DNA of 7,073 nucleotides from Methanosphaera sp. rholeuAM74 (GCA_003266075.1 MUZZ01000029.1:10556-17628); one strand, 5' to 3'; shown: positions 1 to 5,151, counted from the first letter of the stretch. A program made the numbers and translations. The notes: a model not told the origin generated them from the letters alone.

Positions 1-83
1 CCCCCCCTCATTTTTCTCTCATTCACAATATTTTTCATTATTCATACTATTAATTTATGAGATAGCTTTTAATACTAACTTTC

Positions 84-96
84 TACATATATTTAA
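84..96 (+). promoter_or_regulatory. Probable TATA box of the 123-aa gene
   Basis: The stretch around ACATATATTTAAG is a plausible archaeal TATA element. Transcription from it would begin around 112-118, only about 5-12 nt before the ATG at 124, so the mRNA would be nearly leaderless. A weak SD-like AGGT lies at 111-114. The upstream 1-80 bases are AT-rich and begin with seven C; I see no gene there. Confidence 0.35.
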
Positions 97-123
97 GTAT
101 TGTAATGTGCAGGTTTAATTATT

Positions 124-495
124 ATGTCTGAAAATTATCTGATTACTAGTGATGATTATAAGTATAAGCTTATCTTGGAACGTTATTCTGAGAGGATTTG
201 TGCCTTGAATAGCTTGATTGTTGAAGAAATCGTGGATGACAGGATTTGTTACACATTTAAGGGTGAACTGTTGGTGTATATAACTGCTTTTGATGATTAT
301 GTTCAGCTTAACTTTGTGATGCCTTACTTGAATCTAGTTGATTTTACTAATAGGTGTGAGGTCATACCACATGAGGGTATTAATGGTGATGATATTATTT
401 CATTTAAGTTGAATTATGTCATTGACGTACAGTATGGTGTCAGCCTCGTCCAGCAGTCATTGAATTATATTCGTCGCTTCAGACTCAAAAAATAG
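124..495 (+). CDS. Small acidic protein of unknown function, 123 aa
   Basis: I do not recognise this protein. It is a complete ATG-to-TAG frame and the only convincing gene on the + strand. It has no signal peptide and no membrane segment, so it should be cytosolic. The composition is that of a small alpha/beta domain: an amphipathic start with many Tyr and Asp, then alternating hydrophobic strands (residues about 40-75, including LLVYITAFDDYVQLNFVMPY). The C-terminal helix ends in a basic tail (RRFRLKK). The strand pattern 'lyvYI...dYVqLnF' loosely recalls small DUF1801/YdhG-like proteins, but I could not confirm that family. A TATA-like box lies at 84-96. A T6 run follows the stop at 497-502, consistent with termination. 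It stands alone and converges on the MATE gene, so context gives no functional hint. Codon use looks ordinary for the window, supporting a real gene. Confidence 0.75.
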   Translation: MSENYLITSDDYKYKLILERYSERICALNSLIVEEIVDDRICYTFKGELLVYITAFDDYVQLNFVMPYLNLVDFTNRCEVIPHEGINGDDIISFKLNYVIDVQYGVSLVQQSLNYIRRFRLKK

Positions 496-496
496 A

Positions 497-502
497 TTTT
501 TT
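497..502 (+). terminator. U6 tract after the 123-aa gene
   Basis: Six T directly follow the TAG stop and are preceded by an A6 run in the last codons, giving a short A/T dyad (AAAAAATAGATTTTTT). Archaeal RNA polymerase typically terminates at such U tracts. This is the only good candidate before the convergent MATE gene. Confidence 0.35.
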
Positions 503-577
503 ATATAAATTTCATCGCTTCATGTACATGTGATTCACTTATTTTTATGAATTCATATGTAACTCTTATTTTAATTA

Positions 578-605
578 ATAGTAGCATTAATATTAGCACT
601 ACTAT
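578..605. repeat. AT-rich inverted repeat in the convergent spacer
   Basis: Arms ATAGTAG (578-584) and CTACTAT (599-605) are perfectly complementary and enclose 14 nt that contain the palindrome TAATATTA. The spacer 496-707 holds no gene. This hairpin lies between the two convergent transcription units and may act as a backup terminator; its function is unknown. Confidence 0.35.
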
Positions 606-664
606 GTAGCTTGACTATCAATATAATTATTCATATTTTTCATTATATTGTTTTCTAATCATGT

Positions 665-706
665 AAAAAAAATAGTATGTAAGTAGGGTCTTCATAACCC
701 CCTACT
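665..706 (-). terminator. Hairpin plus U8 terminator of the MATE gene
   Basis: On the - strand, just past the MATE stop, the arms AGTAGGG and CCCTACT (706-700 and 688-682) form a perfect 7-bp stem with an 11-nt loop. Nine nucleotides later comes a U8 tract (672-665). This resembles a bacterial intrinsic terminator. The U tract alone would suffice for archaeal polymerase. Confidence 0.65.
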
Positions 707-707
707 A

Positions 708-2078
708 CTAACTTCCCTCAAAGTTTCTTCTAAGACGTTTAAGATAAAGATTGGCCCACGTGAAGCTAACAAAAGCACCGATAAGTCCACCAACAACAAC
801 CCCGTAATAGATTCCATACTCACCCCATCCGAGGACAACACCAAAGAGGTATGAGAATACAACCTCTAAAAGTAAAGCCCTCAGGAATGTAAGAGTAAGT
901 GACGTGAACCCCTTACCCACACCCTGGAAGAGCATAGCCGATAGCATACCAAGGCAAATACCATAAATGAATATGGCCATCACACGCAACAAGCTAGTAA
1001 TTGATGGGGCAAGCTCACTAGTGGAACTATAGGCAAATACCACACTAATCTGTGGAGCAAACACGTAGAACAATACCACCATCACCGTACTCACAATTAA
1101 TCCCAGCTTCAAAGTATACATATATGAGTCCTGCAACTTCTTATAGTCTCTTGCACCATAACTTGCACCTGCAACTGTTAAAAGTGCAGTACCAAATCCG
1201 ATCAACGGTATCATAGCCAGTTGTATGAGCCTCATACCAGCAGTATAAGTGGCAACAGCAAGAGTACCAGAAACCACCACCAAGAGATAGTTCTCAATTA
1301 TCCCCAAAGCACTGAAGATCAGATTTTCTGCCGTTGAAGGGATAGCCACATTAAGAATACCAGTAATGATACTAGCAGTGTACTTGAAGTTGACCAGCTC
1401 AAGCTTCAGGTAGGTGTCCTTCTTGTAGTGCATCCAGTAGAGTAGAACAAGGCAGCTGATAACTCCAGATAGCACCGTTGCCCATGCAGCTCCCTGTACA
1501 CCCATACCCATAATGTATATGAACACTGGGTCTAATACTATGTTTACCACGGCAGTTATTGCCATGACATACATTGCACGTGTAACATCACCCTCTGACC
1601 TTAGAATTGCAGTTCCAACATTACTATAAATGAATATTATCATGAATGAGAAGACTACACCACCATATTCTAGTGCCATAGGTGTAGACTCCCCTGCACC
1701 CATGACGACAAGTAGTGACGGCAGTACAAAGTACATGACAACAGAACCCAGAACGCTTATGATAACAGTTAAAAGTAGGCTGTGGAGGGCAGTATTGTTT
1801 GCTGAATCAATATTTCCTGCCCCTATAAAACGTGCGATCATACTATTAGCACCAGCACCTATACCATTACCGAGTCCAATGAGTATCATAAACAGGGGTG
1901 TAATAAATCCGATAGCAGCTAAAGCATCAGCTCCGAGTCCAGCCACCCATATACTGTCTGCTAGGTTGTATGCCATAATAAGAAACATACTCACCATCAT
2001 AGGCCATGCAAGCTTCCTGATAGCCGTTTTATGGTCTCCCATTATCAGCTCTATATTATTCTTTTTATTTTCTTCCAT
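708..2078 (-). CDS. MATE-family multidrug/Na+(H+) efflux transporter, 456 aa
   Basis: This is an integral membrane antiporter of the MATE family that exports cationic or amphipathic compounds using a Na+ or H+ gradient. The length (456 aa) and about twelve hydrophobic segments in two homologous halves (roughly residues 15-225 and 240-445) match the family. The first membrane segment carries the typical YNLADSIWVAGLG-ALAAIG signature; its Asp, residue 41 here, sits where the DinF-type archaeal transporters have their key coupling aspartate. The GIGAGANSMIARFIGAGN motif that follows is also typical. The second half has GASYGARDYKKL and QGVGKGFTS. The frame is open to a TTG at 2090, but I chose the ATG at 2078: the SD-like GAGGGATG (2081-2088) lies just before it and would be inside the gene if TTG were used. 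It is monocistronic, with a hairpin/U8 terminator behind it. The substrate cannot be read from the sequence; many methanogens carry several paralogues. Confidence 0.93.
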   Translation of the reverse strand: MEENKKNNIELIMGDHKTAIRKLAWPMMVSMFLIMAYNLADSIWVAGLGADALAAIGFITPLFMILIGLGNGIGAGANSMIARFIGAGNIDSANNTALHSLLLTVIISVLGSVVMYFVLPSLLVVMGAGESTPMALEYGGVVFSFMIIFIYSNVGTAILRSEGDVTRAMYVMAITAVVNIVLDPVFIYIMGMGVQGAAWATVLSGVISCLVLLYWMHYKKDTYLKLELVNFKYTASIITGILNVAIPSTAENLIFSALGIIENYLLVVVSGTLAVATYTAGMRLIQLAMIPLIGFGTALLTVAGASYGARDYKKLQDSYMYTLKLGLIVSTVMVVLFYVFAPQISVVFAYSSTSELAPSITSLLRVMAIFIYGICLGMLSAMLFQGVGKGFTSLTLTFLRALLLEVVFSYLFGVVLGWGEYGIYYGVVVGGLIGAFVSFTWANLYLKRLRRNFEGS

Positions 2079-2150
2079 TTCATCCCTCAACTCAATATTT
2101 TAGATTATTTAACATTGTTGATTTCTAATCACATCTATAACATGCAAAAT

Positions 2151-2158
2151 ACTTATAC
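2151..2158 (-). promoter_or_regulatory. Possible TATA box of the MATE gene
   Basis: On the - strand GAGTATAAGTATTTTG contains TATAAGTA, about 75 bp before the ATG at 2078. A start about 25 bp downstream gives a leader of about 50 nt. A second TATA-like stretch (TTATAGATG, near 2133-2141) is an alternative. Neither is a strong match. Confidence 0.3.
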
Positions 2159-2313
2159 TCCAGAGTCCTGTTGATAAGTACTGTCATTACTGGTAGTGTA
2201 ACCCCCCAATGTTTTGTAACGTTTTAAAAATAAGGTGTTCTCGTTATAAGAGTAATATGTATAATGTCAATAGAAAATTATGGTGATAGGCTTTTATCGT
2301 GTATTCTGGGGAT

Positions 2314-2327
2314 TAAACGTTATAAAT
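2314..2327 (+). promoter_or_regulatory. Possible BRE/TATA for a leaderless transcript
   Basis: TAAACGTTATAAAT gives an A-rich BRE-like half followed by TTATAAAT. The box centre (about 2323) lies about 27 bp before an ATG at 2350, the usual archaeal TATA-to-start distance for leaderless mRNAs. It could also be chance in AT-rich DNA. Confidence 0.3.
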
Positions 2328-2349
2328 GCGTTAGTATATTCCTACTATA

Positions 2350-2445
2350 ATGTATTCACTTATTGAATATTTAAAATTAACGGCAATATCACTGATTTAT
2401 ATTATGACTTCTTTAATTCAACAACTAAATAAAATCAAAACTTAA
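2350..2445 (+). CDS. Candidate leaderless small protein, 31 aa
   Basis: This short ATG-to-TAA frame codes for a 31-residue peptide beginning MYSLIEYLKL. It has a hydrophobic middle (AISLIYIMTSLI, residues about 12-23) and a polar, basic end (QQLNKIKT). It could be one small membrane-associated helix. Support comes only from position: a TATA-like box about 27 bp upstream would start the RNA at the ATG itself. There is no SD. No homologue is known to me, and a frame this short can arise by chance in such AT-rich DNA. Confidence 0.22.
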   Translation: MYSLIEYLKLTAISLIYIMTSLIQQLNKIKT

Positions 2446-2462
2446 AAACGAAAAATACGAAT

Positions 2463-2477
2463 AAAAAAATGGGGGGG
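2463..2477 (-). terminator. C7-A-U7 tract after the ferredoxin gene
   Basis: About 25 nt past the ferredoxin stop the - strand reads CCCCCCCATTTTTTT, followed by further T-rich sequence. The U7 tract is a likely archaeal terminator; the adjoining C7 is unusual. No hairpin is evident. Confidence 0.5.
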
Positions 2478-2502
2478 ATTTAATGAGTTAACATAGATAT
2501 AA

Positions 2503-2721
2503 CTAGTCTTCATAGACTTCTATGCATTCACCTGTACATTTATCGGCAGCTTCCTCATATACAGTTATATCATCGGTTTCTAATTCATCAACGTTGTCAT
2601 CACGGTCAGAACCGATTATAGTGGCTCTGTCATCATCATCAAAAGTGAATAATGTTTCATCTACTTCTACGCAGTTACCACACATGGTACACTCGTCTCT
2701 TTCTAAAATTATCTGTGCCAT
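2503..2721 (-). CDS. Acidic mono-cluster [4Fe-4S] ferredoxin, 72 aa
   Basis: This is a small soluble electron carrier. CxxCxxC at Cys11, Cys14 and Cys17 plus the distal Cys62 supply the four ligands of one [4Fe-4S] cluster. The spacing and the sequence after Cys17 (VEVDETLF rather than a fourth Cys-Pro) are those of single-cluster ferredoxins. The protein is extremely acidic: by my count 25 Asp/Glu against 4 Lys/Arg, including a DDDD run at 28-31. That suits docking to a basic patch on a partner. The usual CPTGAI-type end is replaced by CTGECI (62-67), so the proline after the last ligand is absent and a fifth cysteine (Cys66) is present. The ATG has a clear SD, AAGGAG at 2731-2736, nine bases upstream, and its own promoter at 2781-2794. 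It is probably a single-gene transcript. The redox partner is not shown; the adjacent radical SAM activase and BioB both need a low-potential reductant. Confidence 0.9.
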   Translation of the reverse strand: MAQIILERDECTMCGNCVEVDETLFTFDDDDRATIIGSDRDDNVDELETDDITVYEEAADKCTGECIEVYED

Positions 2722-2780
2722 TGTAAAAAACTCCTTATTAATTTAATTATAACTTAATGATAATACTTTAAGAATAGTAC

Positions 2781-2794
2781 TATTTATAAGTTTT
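2781..2794 (-). promoter_or_regulatory. BRE/TATA promoter of the ferredoxin gene
   Basis: The - strand reads AAAACTTATAAATA, an A-rich BRE followed by a good TATA box. It lies 60-73 bp before the ATG at 2721. The predicted start is around 2758-2762, giving a leader of about 40 nt that contains the AAGGAG SD. Confidence 0.65.
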
Positions 2795-2813
2795 GTAACA
2801 AGGATAGTTACAA
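2793..2813. repeat. Perfect inverted repeat at the BRE of the ferredoxin promoter
   Basis: TTGTAAC (2793-2799) and GTTACAA (2807-2813) are perfect 7-bp arms around a 7-bp spacer. The left arm overlaps the BRE; the right arm ends against the dtd stop codon. The 21-bp dyad is a good size for a dimeric regulator of ferredoxin. It could instead fold as an RNA hairpin ending the dtd message, but no U tract follows directly. Confidence 0.45.
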
Positions 2814-3248
2814 CTAATCCTTAGATAATTCAATAGTAACAGGACCATCATTTACAAGGCTAACCTCCATATAAGCACCGAAAACTCCACGTTCAACACT
2901 TATGTCCTCAGAACACTTATCACAAAAGTAATCAAATAGTTGTGATGCATCAGTAGGATTCATGGATTTATGGAATGATGGACGATGCTTCTTGGTACTA
3001 GCATACAAGGTAAACTGTGGCACCAACAGTAGAGAACCTCCAATGTCACATACGCTAAGATTCATCCTACCATCAGTATCTGGAAATATGCGTAGCTTCA
3101 ACAAGCGATTAGCCATTATATCAGCAATTTCCTCATCATCACTAACACCAAAGCCAACCAATACCATCAATCCCTTCGCAATAGATGCCACGGTCTTTCC
3201 ATCAACACTTACACTGGACTCTTTAACTCTCTGAACAACTAACTTCAC
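2814..3248 (-). CDS. dtd: D-aminoacyl-tRNA deacylase, DTD1 type, 144 aa
   Basis: This enzyme hydrolyses D-aminoacyl-tRNAs (and mischarged Gly-tRNA(Ala)), keeping D-amino acids out of protein; it acts as a cytosolic dimer. The frame extends upstream to 3311, but homology begins at KLVVQRVKESSVSV. I therefore use the GTG at 3248, which has the SD GAGGTG (3255-3260) six bases before it. The resulting 144 aa equals the family length. Visible hallmarks are RLLKLRIFPD-GRMNLS (49-65), QFTLYA (78-83) with the conserved Thr80, RPSFHKSMNP (89-98), and the C-terminal VFGAYMEVSLVNDGPVT (122-138), whose Gly-cisPro (135-136) is the chiral-proofreading element. The residue before QFTL is Pro77, where I expect Ser in the usual SQFTL motif. 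It is the second gene of a two-gene operon behind the radical SAM activase, 10 bp apart. Archaea more often use the unrelated DTD2, so transfer from bacteria is possible. Confidence 0.93.
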   Translation of the reverse strand: MKLVVQRVKESSVSVDGKTVASIAKGLMVLVGFGVSDDEEIADIMANRLLKLRIFPDTDGRMNLSVCDIGGSLLLVPQFTLYASTKKHRPSFHKSMNPTDASQLFDYFCDKCSEDISVERGVFGAYMEVSLVNDGPVTIELSKD

Positions 3249-3254
3249 ATCGAA

Positions 3255-3260
3255 CACCTC
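3255..3260 (-). promoter_or_regulatory. SD of dtd overlapping the upstream stop codon
   Basis: GAGGTG shares bases with the TGA stop of the radical SAM gene (3261-3259) and lies six bases before the dtd GTG. It decides the dtd start and suggests translational coupling of the two genes. Confidence 0.75.
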
Positions 3261-3852
3261 ACAATATATTCCTGAATAAATCTTTAACCCTACCATTATC
3301 CGCCATACCAATCACTATCAAACTACCATCACGATTAATATGAAACTCCAGCCTGTTATCATAATCCTCCACAAGATCCACATAGTCAATGTAACGTTCA
3401 CTAAGGAAAATGTGCCTCTGATTGGATGAGCCAGCCCACGCTAAACGATTACTGGGATTATCATATTCATAGCCACCATCAATAAGTAAATCAATCACAC
3501 CCAGTAATTTATTCCAATTTGCACAGTTTACACCTTTAATGAAATCATAACGGTATCCAGTAAAACACACTACTCCCAAGCCGTCTTCTTTTAATCTACA
3601 GGCTAACTCGTATAAGCTACGTGACTGAAGAAACGGTTCACCACCACTAAAAGTCACACCCTCAACGTCAGATGATAAAATATCCTCTGCTAATTCGTCA
3701 ACACTAACACAGTATCCACCATCCAAGCTCCAAGTACCTTCAGAGTTACAGTATTCACAACCTTTAAGACAGCCCTGTACGAAGATACAGTAACGTAGAT
3801 GTGGACCTTCCACACGTGTACGCTTAACAACAGTATTTAACCTTAAAAACAT
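3259..3852 (-). CDS. NrdG-like radical SAM activating enzyme, 197 aa
   Basis: This is a radical S-adenosylmethionine enzyme of the activase type. Such proteins use one [4Fe-4S] cluster to cleave SAM and abstract a glycine hydrogen in a partner enzyme, as NrdG does for anaerobic ribonucleotide reductase NrdD. Visible features are CxxxCxxC at Cys28, Cys32 and Cys35, the SAM-binding SGGEP at 69-73, TGYRYD at 98-103, and GSSNQR at 141-146, which is characteristic of NrdG-like sequences. The length suits a stand-alone activase; there is no extra ferredoxin domain. The ATG at 3852 lacks an obvious SD; a TATA-like box sits at 3916-3926. It heads an operon with dtd. No nrdD or other glycyl-radical gene is present in the window, so the partner is unknown. 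I leave out the symbol nrdG for that reason; a true NrdG whose nrdD lies elsewhere remains the simplest reading. Confidence 0.85.
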   Translation of the reverse strand: MFLRLNTVVKRTRVEGPHLRYCIFVQGCLKGCEYCNSEGTWSLDGGYCVSVDELAEDILSSDVEGVTFSGGEPFLQSRSLYELACRLKEDGLGVVCFTGYRYDFIKGVNCANWNKLLGVIDLLIDGGYEYDNPSNRLAWAGSSNQRHIFLSERYIDYVDLVEDYDNRLEFHINRDGSLIVIGMADNGRVKDLFRNIL

Positions 3853-3915
3853 AAATTACACATCAGTATATCTCTATTTTTGAATCTAACTAAGCTACAA
3901 TAATTCAATGGATTA

Positions 3916-3926
3916 GTTATATATTA
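3916..3926 (-). promoter_or_regulatory. Probable TATA box of the activase-dtd operon
   Basis: The - strand reads TAATATATAAC directly after the stop of the Asn/Thr-rich gene. A start about 25 bp on (near 3895) leaves a leader of about 40 nt before the ATG at 3852. Confidence 0.5.
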
Positions 3927-4226
3927 CTAATTCGATGAGTTCGGATTATTGCTACGATTTCTGGTATTAGTGTTATTAGTATGGTTGGTAGTGGTATTGT
4001 TTTTGCTTGTCTCATTTTTTACTTCTGTTTTATGGTTTTTCTTGGTTGCAGGTGCTGTTGTCGTATTAGTTACATTGTCACTGCTATTGTTTGTAATGTT
4101 TATAGTTGTATTATTGACCTGTGTCTCGTTAGTGTTTGCATTAGTAAGTAATGTCATGCTTAATGCTATGACAGCAAGCAATACTATGGCTAAGATTGCT
4201 ATTATAACTTTGCTCTGTTCTCTAAT
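3927..4226 (-). CDS. Asn/Thr-rich secreted or membrane-anchored small protein, about 99 aa
   Basis: No enzyme family is recognisable. The C-terminal two thirds is low-complexity, mostly Asn, Thr and Ser with scattered Lys, His and Arg. It has many N-x-S/T sequons, as in extracytoplasmic, often glycosylated linkers of gut methanogens. The first conventional start is a TTG at 4181 (84 aa), which would cut the hydrophobic segment in half. The frame is open up to a stop at 4241-4239. It encodes REQSKVIIAILAIVLLAVIA just upstream, a classic basic-then-hydrophobic signal or anchor. The codon in place for a start is ATT at 4226-4224, with an SD-like GGGGGTAGG a few bases before it. I therefore annotate from 4226 and note that the conservative gene is 3927-4181. 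Either ATT initiation or a point change from ATG would explain this. Downstream lies the activase promoter. The function may be a cell-surface spacer or a signal-anchored peptide. Confidence 0.6.
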   Translation of the reverse strand: MREQSKVIIAILAIVLLAVIALSMTLLTNANTNETQVNNTTINITNNSSDNVTNTTTAPATKKNHKTEVKNETSKNNTTTNHTNNTNTRNRSNNPNSSN

Positions 4227-4237
4227 ATGTCCTACCC

Positions 4238-4255
4238 CCTATATCATATTATAGG
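4238..4255. repeat. Inverted repeat ahead of the Asn/Thr-rich gene
   Basis: CCTATA (4238-4243) and TATAGG (4250-4255) are perfect arms around a 6-nt spacer. It lies just upstream of the SD-like GGGGGTAGG on the - strand. It could be an operator or an RNA hairpin near the ribosome site; there is no other support. Confidence 0.3.
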
Positions 4256-4305
4256 TATAGGTATCTTCATAATCATATTTTAATTTTAATGTTATAGACA
4301 ATCAC

Positions 4306-4324
4306 AAAAAAAGATAAAAAAAAA
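4306..4324 (-). terminator. Double U tract after the membrane-protein gene
   Basis: Past the stop at 4342 the - strand has U9 (4324-4316), then AUC, then U7 (4312-4306). Such tandem U runs are typical archaeal terminators. They close the SHOCT/membrane-protein operon. Confidence 0.65.
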
Positions 4325-4341
4325 TAGGATGGAAGTTTAAG

Positions 4342-5145
4342 TTAGAATGTCACGTTCTGAGCGTATAGTATCTCGTCATCAAATGATTCGCTTATACGTA
4401 TTTCGGCACGTGCAGGCTTTGAGTCACTACTACTGGAGTAAGGTATGTTTAATTCATAGCTTTGTCCTGCATTGACGTTGCCTAGTATATTGCTGTCATA
4501 GGCTTCATCAATCTGAGCCCCACTAGAATCATAGAATACTGCCTTGATTCTCACACTACTAATGTCATTATCGGATGTGAATCTACCCTTAATTGAGCCA
4601 GAAGTAATGCCATATGATGTTTTAATGTCACTTGACAGGTTTGTGAGTGTTATACCCTCACCCTTGGTGTGCATGTCATAGTTGTAGAACATTTGCCCTG
4701 CTATTCCAGCGAATGCTATTAGGACAACAGTCAGTATTGGTATAACCCATAATGCCATGTTAGAACTACTTTTAGTCGGATATTGTTTTATTTCCTGTGG
4801 ATTTCCGAAGTAGTGTTCCTCGATGTTGCCCGTCTGTGTTGTTATGGACTTATCCTTCTCGGTGTATGCGACTACTGCTGCTATGATGTAGAATATGAAT
4901 CCCACGACTCCGAAGAGGCTTGTACCGAATAGTACTCCAATGGCTGCTATGACGTACTGTGCTATTGCTACTTTGTAGTCCTTGTTGAAAAGCCATATAC
5001 CAATCAATCCCAGTATGGATGCAATTAGTGTTATGCTAGCATTGGTTGCAAGGCTTGCACTGAATGCTGACAGGAAGTAAGCTCCAAGTGCTCCACCGAG
5101 TCCACCTAGAAAGCCTAGAACGGCTATTATCGGATTTAATTTCAT
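4342..5145 (-). CDS. Polytopic membrane protein with C-terminal FxLYD-like domain, 267 aa
   Basis: The function is unknown. The N-terminus has Gly/Ala-rich membrane segments at about 5-28, 37-53, 58-77 and 78-94, resembling DUF4064-type membrane modules. A polar cytoplasmic loop follows (95-129). A further membrane helix spans about 131-152 (ALWVIPILTVVLIAFAGIAG). The last 110 residues should be outside the cell and form a beta-rich domain. Its SSVRIKAVFYDSSGAQIDEA (about 196-215) and the later NAGQSYELNI match the pattern of FxLYD/DUF3426-like domains, which are common in archaeal and bacterial surface proteins. No catalytic motif or zinc ribbon is visible. The start is well fixed: a full consensus SD GGAGGTGA (5152-5159) lies six bases before the ATG. 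It is second in an operon, 15 bp after the SHOCT gene, and ends in a double U tract. A sensing or envelope-maintenance role would be guesswork. Confidence 0.85.
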   Translation of the reverse strand: MKLNPIIAVLGFLGGLGGALGAYFLSAFSASLATNASITLIASILGLIGIWLFNKDYKVAIAQYVIAAIGVLFGTSLFGVVGFIFYIIAAVVAYTEKDKSITTQTGNIEEHYFGNPQEIKQYPTKSSSNMALWVIPILTVVLIAFAGIAGQMFYNYDMHTKGEGITLTNLSSDIKTSYGITSGSIKGRFTSDNDISSVRIKAVFYDSSGAQIDEAYDSNILGNVNAGQSYELNIPYSSSSDSKPARAEIRISESFDDEILYAQNVTF

Positions 5146-5151
5146 AGTTTT

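Larger units (their letters stand above)
2079..2502. other. 424-bp intergenic region without a confident gene
   Basis: This gap is very AT-rich, with sudden G/C runs: C6 at 2202-2207 and G7 at 2471-2477. It contains a loose inverted repeat TAACGTTTTAA (2217-2227) / TTAAACGTTA (2313-2322) and a + strand TATA-like box with a short ORF behind it, listed separately. A GTTACAAAAC decamer on the - strand (2220-2211) is identical to one beside the ferredoxin promoter. I found no tRNA or other recognisable RNA gene. Confidence 0.5.

Noticed and set aside
521..530. CATGTACATG palindrome
   Set aside because: A lone 10-bp palindrome in the spacer with no neighbouring promoter or repeat copy; expected by chance.
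1630..2103. 157-aa + strand ORF
   Set aside because: It lies inside the MATE gene on the opposite strand; Ser/Pro/Ile-rich shadow composition and no SD.
2228..2266. Bacterial -35/-10 promoter on the - strand (TTGACA then TATAAC)
   Set aside because: The rest of the window fits archaeal TATA promoters; the match is likely chance in AT-rich DNA and no gene follows at a sensible distance.
2793..2813. BirA-type biotin operator, because the arms TTGTAAC/GTTACAA resemble BirA half sites
   Set aside because: BirA boxes as I recall them have about 14-16 bp between arms; here the spacer is 7 bp. The site fronts ferredoxin, and no such arms precede bioB.
3927..4181. Repeat-based adhesin
   Set aside because: The Asn/Thr tract is low-complexity, with no regular repeat unit, and the protein is too short for an adhesin-like protein.
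3949..4254. 101-aa hydrophobic + strand ORF
   Set aside because: It is the complement of the Asn/Thr-rich gene; antisense of AAC/ACT codons automatically gives Val/Leu/Ser-rich sequence.
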